Assembly (NCBI GenBank): GCA_045587485.1
Contig: JAZNCI010000048.1
Span: forward strand, 1 to 44,111
Source of the DNA: SIG440 sp045587485
GTDB lineage: Bacteria; Bacillota; Clostridia; Monoglobales; Monoglobaceae
Length of the DNA stretch: 44,111 bases
Reading direction: 5' to 3'
Below the pieces are notes generated by a model. It saw nothing but the letters and a program-made list of their open reading frames with translations. It was not told the DNA's origin and ran no database searches. A program made the translations under genes and the position numbers. Position 1 is the first letter of the stretch. Every line of letters starts with the position of its first letter. Positions 26,384-33,722 of this stretch are shown piece by piece.

Positions 26384-26863
26384 TTAATATCCGAAACGGC
26401 GTTTGATACTGGGCACAAGTGCGTTTGGCACAAGTGCGTCAAGATCGCCGTTGTATTTTGCAACCTCTTTAACCACACTGGAGCTCAGGAACATATATTC
26501 CGAGCAGGATGGTATAAAAACTGTTTCGACTTTGTCATAAAGAGCACGATTGGTAAGTGCCATTTGAAATTCGTATTCAAAATCCGAAACCGCCCTGAGA
26601 CCCTTTATGATAATCGAATAATTGTTTTTTCTCATAAAATCTGCAAGCAACCCCGAAAATGAGGTAATTTCCACATTTGGGATATGAGCTGTAACACTTT
26701 TAAGCATCTCAACCCTTTCCTCAAGGGTAAAGCTGGGGTGCTTCTTTTCGTTGATTAATACAGCAACGATAACCTTTTCAAACATTCCTGCTGCACGGGT
26801 AATAATGTCAAGATGTCCGTTGGTGCAGGGGTCAAAGCTTCCGGGATAAACCGCAATATGCAT
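26384..26863 (-). CDS. coaD: Phosphopantetheine adenylyltransferase
   Basis: 159 residues; fourth step of CoA synthesis, 4'-phosphopantetheine + ATP to dephospho-CoA. Motifs: YPGSFDPCTNGHLDI near the start (the T/H-x-G-H type nucleotidyltransferase motif, here TNGH), IIKGLRAVSDFEYEFQMA and the C-terminal SSSVVKEVA. Full length. GGAGGG precedes ATG. Confidence 0.97.
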   Translation of the reverse strand: MHIAVYPGSFDPCTNGHLDIITRAAGMFEKVIVAVLINEKKHPSFTLEERVEMLKSVTAHIPNVEITSFSGLLADFMRKNNYSIIIKGLRAVSDFEYEFQMALTNRALYDKVETVFIPSCSEYMFLSSSVVKEVAKYNGDLDALVPNALVPSIKRRFGY

Positions 26864-26962
26864 ATTTTACCCTCCGTTTTAAGTCATGGGTATCAAACTC
26901 CATGAATCTTAAACTTCATAAATATATATTTTTAAACCTTATTGGGATTGATTTCCCGCGGC

Positions 26963-27502
26963 TTAAGGCTTGCGCAATACGAAAACTGTGGTTTTGCCGT
27001 ATTTAGCATATTTTATTATGTCATAATGCCCGTTGTCGGGTTCCTCACCCATATATTCAGATTCTGCAACAATAATGCCGTTGTCTGACAAAAGATTATT
27101 TTCTGCAATTTTTTCAATAGCACTCGTCAAAAGCCCGGTGTTATATGGCGGGTCAAGAAAGATGATATCAAACTGCCCAATAGCACGACCTAGATATTCA
27201 CAAAAATCGCCAAAAACAACATCTGCACGGTCTGAAACCCTTGCAAGCTCAAGATTGTGGCGGGTGATTCCGATAGCGGCTTTGTCATTTTCAACAAAGA
27301 CTGCGCGTTCTGAACCACGGCTCAGTGCTTCAATACCCAAAGCACCACTGCCTGAAAATAAATCAAGAACCGATTTTGCAGGGAGGTAAGGTGAGATTAT
27401 GTTAAAGATAGACTCCTTAACGCGGTCGGTGGTGGGTCTGGTGTCAAACCCCGGTGGTGCAATTAATTTCCGGCCCTTTGCTGAACCTGAAATAACACGC
27501 AC
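26963..27502 (-). CDS. rsmD: 16S rRNA (guanine966-N2)-methyltransferase
   Basis: 179 residues. Motifs: VISGSAKGRKL at the N-terminus, RPTTDRVKESIFNI, SAM-binding VLDLFSGSGALGIEALSRG and catalytic DPPYNTG. Starts with GTG behind GGGGTGAG. rsmD-coaD order is common in Firmicutes. An own promoter lies at 27537-27564. Confidence 0.95.
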   Translation of the reverse strand: MRVISGSAKGRKLIAPPGFDTRPTTDRVKESIFNIISPYLPAKSVLDLFSGSGALGIEALSRGSERAVFVENDKAAIGITRHNLELARVSDRADVVFGDFCEYLGRAIGQFDIIFLDPPYNTGLLTSAIEKIAENNLLSDNGIIVAESEYMGEEPDNGHYDIIKYAKYGKTTVFVLRKP

Positions 27503-27520
27503 ATTCTCACCCCATTATCA

Positions 27521-27536
27521 ATAAGTATATACTTAT
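27521..27536. promoter_or_regulatory. Perfect 16-bp palindrome in the rsmD leader
   Basis: ATAAGTATATACTTAT lies directly against the -10 box of the rsmD promoter, where a repressor dimer could bind. No matching regulator is identified. It might also be chance in AT-rich DNA. Confidence 0.35.
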
Positions 27537-27564
27537 ATTTTATATATTTTATTATTTTTGTCAA
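27537..27564 (-). promoter_or_regulatory. Promoter of rsmD-coaD
   Basis: Minus strand TTGACA, 16-bp spacer, TAAAAT. Confidence 0.6.
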
Positions 27565-27664
27565 GGTTTTTTAAGAAAAAAGTTGTTATACCGAGACTTT
27601 TTCTGTAAACATATGGCAAAATGCAAAGTTTGGATACGGCTAATCTTTGAATTTAACCGACCAA

Positions 27665-27820
27665 TATAAAAAAGCGCCTTTTCTGCACACCCGCAGCGGG
27701 CAGAAAAGGATACAGCTTTTTTTGTCCATGTGCGTTTCCACCACAGGTGGAAAATTCGCACGGATAATTTTATTTATGTTTTCATATAACCTGAAAATTG
27801 TATAATTCCCAGGTTATATA
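27665..27820 (-). ncRNA. Structured intergenic RNA-like motif, copy A
   Basis: Minus strand, 5' to 3': hairpin ATATAACCTG/CAGGTTATAT; GAAAACA; AT-rich linker; stem TCCGTGCG/CGCACATGGA enclosing AATTTT and hairpin CCACC-TGT-GGTGG; then AAAAAAAGCTGTATCC and a strong hairpin CCTTTTCTGC/GCAGAAAAGG followed by a T-run. The last 100 nt align without net length change with copy B (33257-33356). It starts in the T-run of the 6S-like RNA terminator and lies about 160 bp before rsmD. Family not recognised. Confidence 0.6.
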
Positions 27821-27826
27821 AAAAAA

Positions 27827-28014
27827 GCCCCGCCTATGCCGTATACAGGATAAGGTAAAAACCTGCATTGCAGGTGGGTAAAATCCCGAAAACATTACAA
27901 GTCCACTGGCCACAATCAGAGATTGGGGAGGCATGTGCGCCGAATTCGGAGAGAAATTCCCTTTAAATAAGTGTTGGTTTTACATTATTCCATATCTACG
28001 AACATCGCAGGGAT
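27827..28014 (-). ncRNA. ssrS: Probable 6S RNA
   Basis: Minus strand: begins CCCTGCGATGTTCG and ends GGCATAGGCGGGGC plus a T-run, about 188 nt, the usual 6S size. The two ends form a long irregular stem, including GGAATAATGTAAAACC with GGTTTTTACCTTATCC; just inside the 3' arm is a small ACCTGC/GCAGGT hairpin, and the distal part has a CCAATC/GATTG loop. A long closing stem, open centre and distal stem fit 6S RNA, which binds sigma-A RNA polymerase. Assigned by eye; no other RNA family fitted as well. Confidence 0.65.
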
Positions 28015-28123
28015 ACAAAACTGATATTAAATTTAACAGGCTTAGTTTAACACAAAACCAATAGAATTTCAATAGGAATTTTTTGTTTTTTAAGAAAATT
28101 TATCTTTTGGAAAGATTTTGGTC

Positions 28124-28152
28124 TTTTCAAATGTGACAAAATGTTGTATAAT
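28124..28152 (+). promoter_or_regulatory. Promoter of mecA
   Basis: TTTTCA, 17-bp spacer, perfect TATAAT, about 55 bp before the start. Confidence 0.55.
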
Positions 28153-28206
28153 GTGACATAAGAGATAATAATTAACGAGGGACATCGCAAGGTGGAGGTG
28201 GAGAAT

Positions 28207-28830
28207 TTGAAAATTGAAAGGCTCAGCGAAAATAAAATAAGGATTATTATAGATGCCTCAGATATTCGTGCGTGGAATGTTGATTTGAAAAACTTTATTG
28301 ATAACACTCCTGAAGCGCAGGATATGTTCTGTTATGCTTTAAAGCAAGCAGAGAGAGATGTGGATTTTTACCGAGGGAAGTCTCAGCTTATGGTAGAAAC
28401 GCTGCCTCTTGACGACAACGGTTTTGTTATGATGGTCAGCAAGCTGGAAAACGAGAGGGATGTTGTTGAGGCATTGGCGAAAGCGGGCAAACGCATAAAA
28501 CAGACTGAAATTAAAATCCGACGCCGCCCCAGGGCGCACTTGCTGTTGAGAATATTTAAATTTGATGATTTTGAAAGCCTTTGTGACGGTGTAAAAGAAA
28601 TTTTTGAAGCATATATTGGCGAGAGTCGTCTTATAAAGTATCAGAGTGCATTTTATCTTGAAATGGTCCCCAGTGATGCACTTGGATTGTTTGAATTTGA
28701 GAATATTCTTTCTGAATTCTCCACAAAGATGCTTGAACCTCTTGCTCTTCAGGGGGTTTTAAATGAGCACGGGCTTGTTTTGATGAAAGAAAAAGCCATT
28801 TCCATTATTGCAGAAAATTTTGTGAAATAA
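28207..28830 (+). CDS. mecA: Adaptor protein MecA
   Basis: 207 residues. MecA delivers substrates such as ComK to ClpC-ClpP for degradation. The N-terminal substrate-binding part begins KIERLSENKIRIIIDASDI, then an Asp/Glu-rich linker, and the C-terminal ClpC-binding domain has RIFKFDDFESLCDGVKE and YLEMVPSDA. The TTG at 28207 matches the family's start and has GGTGGAG upstream; a GTG at 28192 is within that site. Ends at a strong terminator. Confidence 0.9.
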   Translation: MKIERLSENKIRIIIDASDIRAWNVDLKNFIDNTPEAQDMFCYALKQAERDVDFYRGKSQLMVETLPLDDNGFVMMVSKLENERDVVEALAKAGKRIKQTEIKIRRRPRAHLLLRIFKFDDFESLCDGVKEIFEAYIGESRLIKYQSAFYLEMVPSDALGLFEFENILSEFSTKMLEPLALQGVLNEHGLVLMKEKAISIIAENFVK

Positions 28831-28846
28831 AAAGAAAAAACCATAT

Positions 28847-28874
28847 AAGCTGCACATTGATGCAGCTTTTTTCT
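28847..28874 (+). terminator. Terminator of mecA
   Basis: AAGCTGCA/TGCAGCTT hairpin followed by TTTTTCTTT. Confidence 0.88.
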
Positions 28875-28971
28875 TTGCGTGCAAAATGGCGAAGCTATCT
28901 TTCGTAAATATAAGAAAAGTAAAACGAAAGCTTTGGGTAAGCGAACTGTTTTTAAAAGCTAAATTTGGGTA

Positions 28972-29000
28972 TTGACTTATGAACAAGTTTGTTGTATAAT
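28972..29000 (+). promoter_or_regulatory. Strong promoter of the aminotransferase gene
   Basis: TTGACT, 17-bp spacer, perfect TATAAT. Confidence 0.85.
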
Positions 29001-29066
29001 GATAAACGGATAAAATTAGTTGGCAAAAGTTTGCCAAGATATATTATACGAAAAGAGGTTTTCATT

Positions 29067-30437
29067 ATGAGTAATTATTGGGCAAAAATGGATCTTGCAA
29101 ATGTTCCCAACATGGTGTCCGAGACTGTTCCGGGCCCCAAGTCAATCGAGTATCACGAAAGATGTGCTAAGCACTTTAAGGGTTACTCAAGTCAGGTTTC
29201 ATTGTTCCCTGTTTCTTTTGAATCAGGCTATGGCTACACACTTAAAGACGTTGATGGAAATACATATCTTGACTTCTCATCAGGTATCTATGTTACAGGT
29301 CTTGGTCACTGTCATCCTAAAATCAGCGAAGCAGTTGCTTTCCACGCAAAGAACCTTATGAACTGCCACGACTTTACCACAAAGGTAAAGATGGAGCTTG
29401 TTGAAAAGCTTCACGAAATCACAGGCGGACGTTTCGGTGGTTTCCAACTTTATGATTCAGGTACAACCGCGGTTGAAGCAGGTCTTCGTTGCGCTCGTGC
29501 TGCAACAGGCAAGCAGGAATTTATCTCATTCTTCAGAGATTTCCATGGTAAGACATATGGCGCAAACTCACTTGCAGTAGTTGGTGCAGATACTCATATG
29601 AGAGCTCCCGGCTTTATGCTCGTTCCCAGACCTAATCCCTATCGTGACTTCTTTGGCAGAAGCGAAGAAGAAGCTTGGAAGGATTCATCCCCTTATATTC
29701 ATATGATCGAAGGTATGCTTGACAATGCTTGTGCATCAGGCGGCAAGAATGTTGCAGCTATCGTTCTTGAACCTGTTCAGGGTTGGGGCGGTTCTATCAT
29801 TCCTCCTGCTGATTTCCTTCCCGCACTTCGTGCTCTTTGTGACAAGAGAGGCATACTTCTCTTTGCTGACGAAGTTCTTAACTGTATGGCAAGAACAGGT
29901 AAGTACCTTGCTATGGATCACTGGAATGTTACAGCTGACATAACAACTCTCGGTAAAGGTTTTGGTAATGGTTTCCCTGTTACAGCTATGGCAGTATCAA
30001 AGGATCTTGCTCCTGCAATCGAAAAGATTTCAGCTTCTTCAAGCTACGGCGGTAATCCTATGGCTTGTGCTGCTGCTCTTGAATCAATCAAGGTTATCGA
30101 AGAAGAACAGCTCAACGAACGCAGTGCTCACCTTGGTGAAATTATGCTTAAGAAGATGAAAGAAATGAAGGAAGCACATCCCATCATCGGTGATGTTCGT
30201 GCTCTTGGTTGTCTCCAGGCTATCGAAATCGTTAAGGACCGCGACACCAAAGAACCGTTTGCTGAAGCTGGTACAATGATTTACCAGAAGGCATTCAAGA
30301 AGGGTCTTGCTTGGGTACCGTCAGGTCACATTCTCCGTATGTCACCTCCTATGATTCTCGACGACGAAGCAGCTCTCAAGGGTCTCGAAATCATCGAAGA
30401 ATCAATCGCAGAGACAGAAAAGCACTTTGGTTATTAA
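29067..30437 (+). CDS. Class III PLP-dependent aminotransferase
   Basis: 456 residues. Fold type I omega-aminotransferase (ornithine/acetylornithine/4-aminobutyrate type). Seen: GYTLKDVDGNTYLDFSSGIY, YDSGTTAVEAGLRCARAAT for PLP phosphate, LFADEVLNCMARTGK with the PLP-contacting Asp, and TTLGKGFGNGFPVTA with the Schiff-base Lys near 297. Substrate unknown. Own consensus promoter and codon choices that look those of a highly expressed gene. It precedes an oxidoreductase and an aldolase, so they may form one catabolic route. Confidence 0.9.
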   Translation: MSNYWAKMDLANVPNMVSETVPGPKSIEYHERCAKHFKGYSSQVSLFPVSFESGYGYTLKDVDGNTYLDFSSGIYVTGLGHCHPKISEAVAFHAKNLMNCHDFTTKVKMELVEKLHEITGGRFGGFQLYDSGTTAVEAGLRCARAATGKQEFISFFRDFHGKTYGANSLAVVGADTHMRAPGFMLVPRPNPYRDFFGRSEEEAWKDSSPYIHMIEGMLDNACASGGKNVAAIVLEPVQGWGGSIIPPADFLPALRALCDKRGILLFADEVLNCMARTGKYLAMDHWNVTADITTLGKGFGNGFPVTAMAVSKDLAPAIEKISASSSYGGNPMACAAALESIKVIEEEQLNERSAHLGEIMLKKMKEMKEAHPIIGDVRALGCLQAIEIVKDRDTKEPFAEAGTMIYQKAFKKGLAWVPSGHILRMSPPMILDDEAALKGLEIIEESIAETEKHFGY

Positions 30438-30443
30438 TTTTAT

Positions 30444-30530
30444 GGGCAAGGGAATTTGAACCCAAGCCATATAAATTAAAAATTTAATAGTACTTTTGGG
30501 CGGGGCAATTGTTTTCAATTCCCTTTGCCC
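30444..30530. repeat. Long inverted repeat between aminotransferase and oxidoreductase genes
   Basis: Arms at 30444-30459 and 30515-30530 (GGGCAAGGGAATTTGA against TCAATTCCCTTTGCCC) pair across about 55 bp with one G-U. It could end or attenuate the aminotransferase transcript, or stabilise its 3' end; there is no clear T-run. Confidence 0.5.
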
Positions 30531-30546
30531 TTGATAAGAAAAAATA

Positions 30547-30578
30547 GGGGCTATTGCGGGATTCCCTGCAATGGCCCT
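30547..30578 (+). repeat. GC-rich hairpin in the oxidoreductase leader
   Basis: GGGCTATTGCGGG pairs with CCCTGCAATGGCCC, leaving a three-base loop and one bulge; 35 bp before the start codon at 30613. It may be a processing or attenuation element. Confidence 0.45.
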
Positions 30579-30612
30579 TTGCTTAATAAAGAAAAGGAAA
30601 GGAAATTTAACT

Positions 30613-31746
30613 ATGAAAACTGTAAGATTTGGTCTTATAGGTTGCGGACTTATGGCAAGAGAATTTGCATCAGCGGCAGCTCGCTGGTGTCATCTTACCG
30701 AGGATGTTCCAAAGCCTGAGATTGTTGGTATATGTTCGGTTGTTCCCAAGGAGATGGAATGGTTCCAGAAGAACTTCCCCGAAATTAAGTATTCTGTTGC
30801 AGACTACAAGGAGCTTCTTGATAAGGAAGACATTGATGCAATTTACTGTGCTGTTCCGCACAACCTTCACGAACAGTTCTATGTTGATATTATAAACAGC
30901 GGCAAGGCTCTTCTTGGCGAAAAGCCCTTTGGTATTGACAAAAAAGCAAACGAAAATATTATGGCGGCTATCAAGGCAAACCCCGACACCTTTGTTCGTT
31001 GTTGCAGCGAGTTCCCCTATTACCCCGCAATGCAGACAATGATTAATTGGTATAATGAAGGAAAGTTCGGCAAGGTTCTTGAAATTCACTGTGGATTTAA
31101 CCATTGCAGCGATATGGATGTAAACAAACCTATCAACTGGAAACGTATGGTTAAATTCAACGGCGAATACGGTTGCCTTGGCGACCTTGGTATTCACACT
31201 CAGCACGTTCCTTTCCGTCTTGGTTTCAAACCCAAAACGGTTAGAGCGCATTTCAGCAATATCGTAAAGGAACGTCCTGACGGAAAGGGTGGAATGGCAG
31301 TTTGTGACACATTTGACAACTGCACGATCTTCTGCACAACCTTAAATGCAGATGGTGACGAAATTCCGATGACACTTGAAACAAAGCGTATGGAACCAGG
31401 CTCAACAAACCGTTGGTTCTTTGAAATTTATGGCACAGAATGTAGCGCAAAGTTCAGCAGTGACGATGCAAACGCATTTCACTATACCTCATCATGGGGT
31501 AAGGAACAGTCGTGGAACAGAATTATTATCGGTTACAAGCCAATGATTCCTACCATTACAGGTCCTATCTTTGAATTTGGTTTTACAGACGCTATTCAGC
31601 AGCAGATTGCAGCATTTATGCTTGAATATGCAGGAGTTGAAGTTCCCTTCGGCCTCTTTACACCCGAAGAAACGGTGCTTTCACATACTCTTGCAACAGC
31701 AGCTCTTAAGTCACACTATAACAAAACAGTTGAGGTTCTTGATTAA
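30613..31746 (+). CDS. Gfo/Idh/MocA-family oxidoreductase
   Basis: 377 residues, NAD(P)-dependent sugar/polyol dehydrogenase family. N-terminal Rossmann fold starts VRFGLIGCGLMAREF; the EKP motif is in ALLGEKPFGI near residue 107; the C-terminal domain has GDLGIHTQHVPFRLG with a conserved His. Natural substrate unknown. AAAGGAAA precedes ATG 30613. No own promoter is evident, so it may be read through from the aminotransferase. Confidence 0.88.
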   Translation: MKTVRFGLIGCGLMAREFASAAARWCHLTEDVPKPEIVGICSVVPKEMEWFQKNFPEIKYSVADYKELLDKEDIDAIYCAVPHNLHEQFYVDIINSGKALLGEKPFGIDKKANENIMAAIKANPDTFVRCCSEFPYYPAMQTMINWYNEGKFGKVLEIHCGFNHCSDMDVNKPINWKRMVKFNGEYGCLGDLGIHTQHVPFRLGFKPKTVRAHFSNIVKERPDGKGGMAVCDTFDNCTIFCTTLNADGDEIPMTLETKRMEPGSTNRWFFEIYGTECSAKFSSDDANAFHYTSSWGKEQSWNRIIIGYKPMIPTITGPIFEFGFTDAIQQQIAAFMLEYAGVEVPFGLFTPEETVLSHTLATAALKSHYNKTVEVLD

Positions 31747-31758
31747 TTTATGTCAGGT

Positions 31759-31795
31759 AAAAAGCCGTGGGTATTAAATTTCTCACGGCTTTTTC
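31759..31795 (+). terminator. Terminator of the oxidoreductase gene
   Basis: AGCCGTG/CACGGCT stem with A-rich left flank and TTTTT right flank. Structured motif copy C begins at its T-run. Confidence 0.85.
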
Positions 31796-31946
31796 ATTTA
31801 ATAAGAAATTGAGCAATTTCATATTAAGTGAAAACATTAATTTGATGCCCGTGCAAGATTTTCGGCTATGCCGAAATGCACAGGGGCTAACAAAGCGTTA
31901 TCACTTCGACCGCCGCCTGCGGCGAACGGCAAAGCCGCTTTGTTCT
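31795..31946 (+). ncRNA. Structured intergenic RNA-like motif, copy C (divergent)
   Basis: Hairpin CATTTAATA/TATTAAGTG with inner AAATT/AATTT; GAAAACA; linker; stem CCCGTGCA/TGCACAGGGG enclosing AGATTTT and hairpin CGGC-TAT-GCCG; then a large terminal hairpin AACAAAGCG.../...CGCTTTGTT. Same order as copies A and B, but the last hairpin is unrelated in sequence and has a poor T-run. Ends about 40 bp before the aldolase promoter. Confidence 0.5.
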
Positions 31947-31983
31947 TTCACACAAAATAATTTGTATTTTTCTGTGAAATGTC

Positions 31984-32012
31984 TTGACATTTCTTTGTTT
32001 TTGTTGTAAAAT
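31984..32012 (+). promoter_or_regulatory. Strong promoter of the aldolase gene
   Basis: Perfect TTGACA, 17-bp spacer, TAAAAT. Confidence 0.85.
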
Positions 32013-32080
32013 AAAGAAAATATGACTGTTAATATCATTTTCGACAGCCCATACGGCTGTTGACTAAGGAGGAAGACAAA

Positions 32081-33028
32081 ATGTTAGTTAATATGAACGA
32101 AGTTCTCAGACCGGCAAAAAAGGGTCACTATGCGGTTGGTCTTTTTAATGCTGTAAATCTGGAACTTGCCCGTGGTATTATTGCTGCGGCTGAATCAACA
32201 AGATCACCGGTTATTATGGGTTCTGCAGAAATTTTGCTCCCTTACGGCCCGTTGGAAGAGATTTCTTACTATCTTATTCCTATGGCAAAAAAGGCATCAG
32301 TTCCCGTGGTTATCCATCTTGACCATGGTCTTACATACGACACCTGCGTTAAGGCGCTCAAGCTGGGCTTTAGCTCGGTTATGTATGACTGCTCAACAGA
32401 TTCATATGAAGAAAATGTGCGCAAGGTTAAGGAAATGGCAGACATTGCTCATTCCTACGGTGCAACAATTGAAGGTGAGCTTGGTCACGTCGGCGACAAT
32501 GAAGGCTCTGCAGAAGGAAGCAACCACTTGGCTGACCCCTCTGCATTCTTTACAGACCCTGCACTTGCAAAGGACTTTGTTGAAAAGACAGGCGTAGATG
32601 CGCTTGCAATTGCCGTTGGCAACGCTCACGGTGCATACAAGCTGCCTCCCAAACTTGATTTTGAGAGAATTCGTACAATTGCAAAGACTGTTGATGTTCC
32701 TCTGGTTCTTCACGGTGGTTCAGGCCTTACGGATAACGACTTCCGTCAGGCTATCAAGGATGGTATCAGCAAGGTTAACATCTTTACAGATATAAACGTT
32801 GCAGCAGTTGAGGCAGAATTTAAGAAGTTCTCAAATATGGACAAGGGTATTATCGACCTTATTCCTGCAGCAGTTGAGGCCGTAAAGCTTGCTACAATGG
32901 AGAAGATGAAGCTCTTCAGCAGCGACGGCAAAGCAGATTGCGGCAAGGCTGCTTCAATGTCACCAGAGGATATGGAAAGAATTACCAAGCTTGTTGCAGC
33001 AGAGGTTGCAAAGTATCTTAAGAAATAG
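32081..33028 (+). CDS. Class II ketose-bisphosphate aldolase
   Basis: 315 residues, zinc-dependent aldolase for fructose-1,6- or tagatose-1,6-bisphosphate. Seen: VVIHLDHGLTYD with catalytic Asp and zinc His, IEGELGHVGDNEG, AIAVGNAHGAYK with a zinc His, and LVLHGGSGL with another; KVNIFTDINVA binds phosphate. AAGGAGG precedes ATG. A strong own promoter and codon choice suggest high expression; which sugar it serves is unclear, since it may be the cell's main FBP aldolase or belong with the two genes upstream. Confidence 0.93.
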   Translation: MLVNMNEVLRPAKKGHYAVGLFNAVNLELARGIIAAAESTRSPVIMGSAEILLPYGPLEEISYYLIPMAKKASVPVVIHLDHGLTYDTCVKALKLGFSSVMYDCSTDSYEENVRKVKEMADIAHSYGATIEGELGHVGDNEGSAEGSNHLADPSAFFTDPALAKDFVEKTGVDALAIAVGNAHGAYKLPPKLDFERIRTIAKTVDVPLVLHGGSGLTDNDFRQAIKDGISKVNIFTDINVAAVEAEFKKFSNMDKGIIDLIPAAVEAVKLATMEKMKLFSSDGKADCGKAASMSPEDMERITKLVAAEVAKYLKK

Positions 33029-33041
33029 TCATTTAGAATTT

Positions 33042-33190
33042 AAAAAGGCTGCTGTATTAATCAAATTATAATTGAATTGATGAATTTTGTAGGGATGGAT
33101 GCTTGCATCTGTCCAAAATACGGGACGATGTGGGCATCGTCCCGTACATTTTTATGTATTTATTTAATTTGATTAATTAGCAGCCTTTTT
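33042..33190. repeat. MITE-like 149-bp nested palindrome
   Basis: Outer inverted repeats AAAAAGGCTGCTGTATTAAT... and ...ATTAATTAGCAGCCTTTTT enclose TAATCAAATTA-type arms, an internal GATGGATGC/GCATCTGTCC hairpin and a very strong ACGGGACGATG/CATCGTCCCGT hairpin. The whole element folds into one long hairpin with side stems. It has no coding capacity, follows the aldolase stop by 13 bp and may double as its terminator. Confidence 0.65.
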
Positions 33191-33356
33191 CATATAATGG
33201 GGGTTTAGCATCGATAGGTACTAAACCTCTATTATATGAAAACAAAATTTAAATTGTCCGTGCGAAAATTTTTGCCAATGGCAGAAAAGCACATAGACGA
33301 AAAAAGCTGTATCCTTTTCTGCTCGCCTGTGAAGCGCACAAAAGGCGCTTTTTTAT
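33191..33356 (+). ncRNA. Structured intergenic RNA-like motif, copy B
   Basis: Hairpin CATATAAT-GGG-GGTTTAG / CTAAACC-TCT-ATTATATG; GAAAACA; linker; stem TCCGTGC/GCACATAGA enclosing AAATTTTT and hairpin GCC-AAT-GGC; then GAAAAAAGCTGTATCC and a hairpin CCTTTT...AAAAGG followed by GCGCTTTTTT. It starts at the T-run of the preceding palindrome and ends 80 bp before yabP. The last 100 nt match copy A closely, with compensatory changes in stems. Confidence 0.6.
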
Positions 33357-33435
33357 GCCAAATAAAAAAGAATAAAGACTTAATTGCAGAAATATATTTG
33401 TATTATCTTAAAATAAAAAGTGAGGTTATGCAAAA

Positions 33436-33711
33436 ATGGATGAAAAAAGAAACAGCGAACATAAAATTAGTATGATGGGGCGTGAAAAGCTGACAGTTAC
33501 CGGGGTGGAGGATGTTGACAGTTTTGATGAGGATAAGATTGTTGCCTACACCGCCCGAGGTGTTATGACAGTGAAGGGTGCAGAGTTCAGGATAAATCGT
33601 CTTAATGTTGAGGATGGCGAACTTGAAATTGAAGGTGATATTGACAGTATTGAATATGCTGACGGTCATAAAAGTGATAAAGGTAGCTTTTTCAGCAAAA
33701 TTTTCAAGTAG
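33436..33711 (+). CDS. yabP: Sporulation protein YabP
   Basis: 91 residues of the YabP/YqfC family. HKISMMGREKLTVTGVEDVDSFDEDKI and IEGDIDSIEYA match the family. In Bacillus the yabP-yabQ pair is mother-cell expressed and needed for cortex formation. GTGAGG precedes ATG. The order yabP-yabQ-divIC-S1 protein is as in Bacillus. Confidence 0.92.
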   Translation: MDEKRNSEHKISMMGREKLTVTGVEDVDSFDEDKIVAYTARGVMTVKGAEFRINRLNVEDGELEIEGDIDSIEYADGHKSDKGSFFSKIFK

Positions 33712-33722
33712 GGAGCAGTCTA

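Noticed and set aside
27840..28000. Cobalamin-riboswitch-like words (CCACTGG, GGGGAGGC) on the plus strand
   Set aside because: The B12-box and downstream gene are missing, and the minus-strand reading gives a coherent 6S-like fold ending in a T-run.
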